Shown: one piece after another, positions 6,306 to 6,375 of the stretch | Position numbering within the stretch: the first letter of the stretch is position 1 | How the letters are laid out: each line of letters begins with the position of its first letter | Assembly: GCA_946480555.1 (NCBI GenBank) | Contig: CAMLLE010000189.1 | Location: 1-6,375 of the forward strand | Source of the DNA: an uncultured Verrucomicrobia subdivision 3 bacterium | Lineage (GTDB): Bacteria > Verrucomicrobiota > Verrucomicrobiae > Limisphaerales > CAMLLE01 | Direction: 5' to 3' | DNA: 6,375 nt | The notes under the pieces: model-generated | Seen by the model: only the letters and a program-made list of their open reading frames with translations | What the model was told of the DNA's origin: nothing | Database searches by the model: none | Made by a program: the position numbers and the translations under genes

Positions 6306-6375
6306 TTTCTTAGGGAACTTCACGATAGCCAGCGCATGTTTGTGGCGGGGAACGTTGGCTTCTCGATAAAGATCA
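6300..6375 (-). CDS. Probable C-terminal fragment of an unidentified protein (5' part beyond window)
   Basis: One minus-strand frame reads from the right edge as DLYREANVPRHKHALAIVKF followed by PKKP and a TGA at 6300-6302, giving 24 complete codons. The peptide reads like a genuine soluble protein C-terminus, with an ordered beta-type run (HALAIVKF) and a basic tail, whereas the other frames are short or unconvincing. It is too short to assign to a family. It would lie upstream of, and on the same strand as, the kinase operon, with about 480 bp between. Confidence 0.4.
   Translation of the reverse strand, partial: DLYREANVPRHKHALAIVKFPKKP

Noticed and set aside
6023..6313. 96-codon plus-strand open frame near the right edge
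   Set aside because: The composition looks random, no family pattern is visible, and it overlaps the end of the probable minus-strand gene. The AAGGAG near 6055-6060 and other purine runs do not sit at useful spacing for its start.
1..6375. Search for tRNA, rRNA, CRISPR arrays, transposases, integrases and toxin-antitoxin pairs
   Set aside because: No clover-leaf-like segment, regularly spaced direct repeats, recombinase motifs or small paired ORFs with convincing features were found by reading.

Overview
The window looks like a piece of a Verrucomicrobiota chromosome, most likely a soil or freshwater lineage of the Pedosphaera/Limisphaerales type. This is inferred from protein style, not from a marker gene. 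The clues are a stand-alone type II pseudopilin with the FTLIELLVV signature and a long C-terminal domain, a small membrane-anchored hypothetical protein of a kind I associate with that phylum, an O-antigen-ligase-like protein with C-terminal TPRs, moderately high GC, and gene starts mostly without a clear Shine-Dalgarno sequence. No rRNA, tRNA, CRISPR array, transposase or phage gene was seen.

Layout. (1) Positions 1-1875, minus strand: a large polytopic Wzy/WaaL-type O-antigen ligase or polymerase with a periplasmic TPR tail. It runs off the left edge, so its C-terminus is missing. (2) About 1876-2266: non-coding, with a compact array of three back-to-back hairpins (2125-2181) that resembles a REP/BIME-type extragenic element. 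(3) 2267-3055, minus: a type II secretion/type IV pilin-like protein. (4) 3086-3556, plus: a small single-TM hypothetical protein, divergent from the pilin-like gene with only about 30 bp between the two starts. (5) 3651-5815, minus: a two-gene two-component operon. A membrane PAS histidine kinase of the HisKA_3/NarL class comes first and overlaps its LuxR/FixJ-type response regulator by the 4-nt ATGA. (6) 5816-6299: a leader/intergenic region of about 480 bp with two dyad elements and an isolated perfect AGGAGGTG, but no convincing gene. (7) 6300-6375, minus: probably the last 24 codons of another gene entering from the right.

The kinase and regulator clearly work together: an input of unknown nature is sensed through the membrane/PAS module, phosphate passes from His310 to Asp54, and the LuxR-type HTH binds DNA. 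The other genes are linked only by position. The ligase would act on the outer face of the inner membrane in surface-polysaccharide (or possibly glycoprotein) assembly. The pilin-like protein would be processed by a prepilin peptidase and belongs to a family present in many scattered copies in these genomes. I see no previously undescribed multi-gene system. The items most worth following up are the triple-hairpin intergenic element and the structured leader of the kinase operon.
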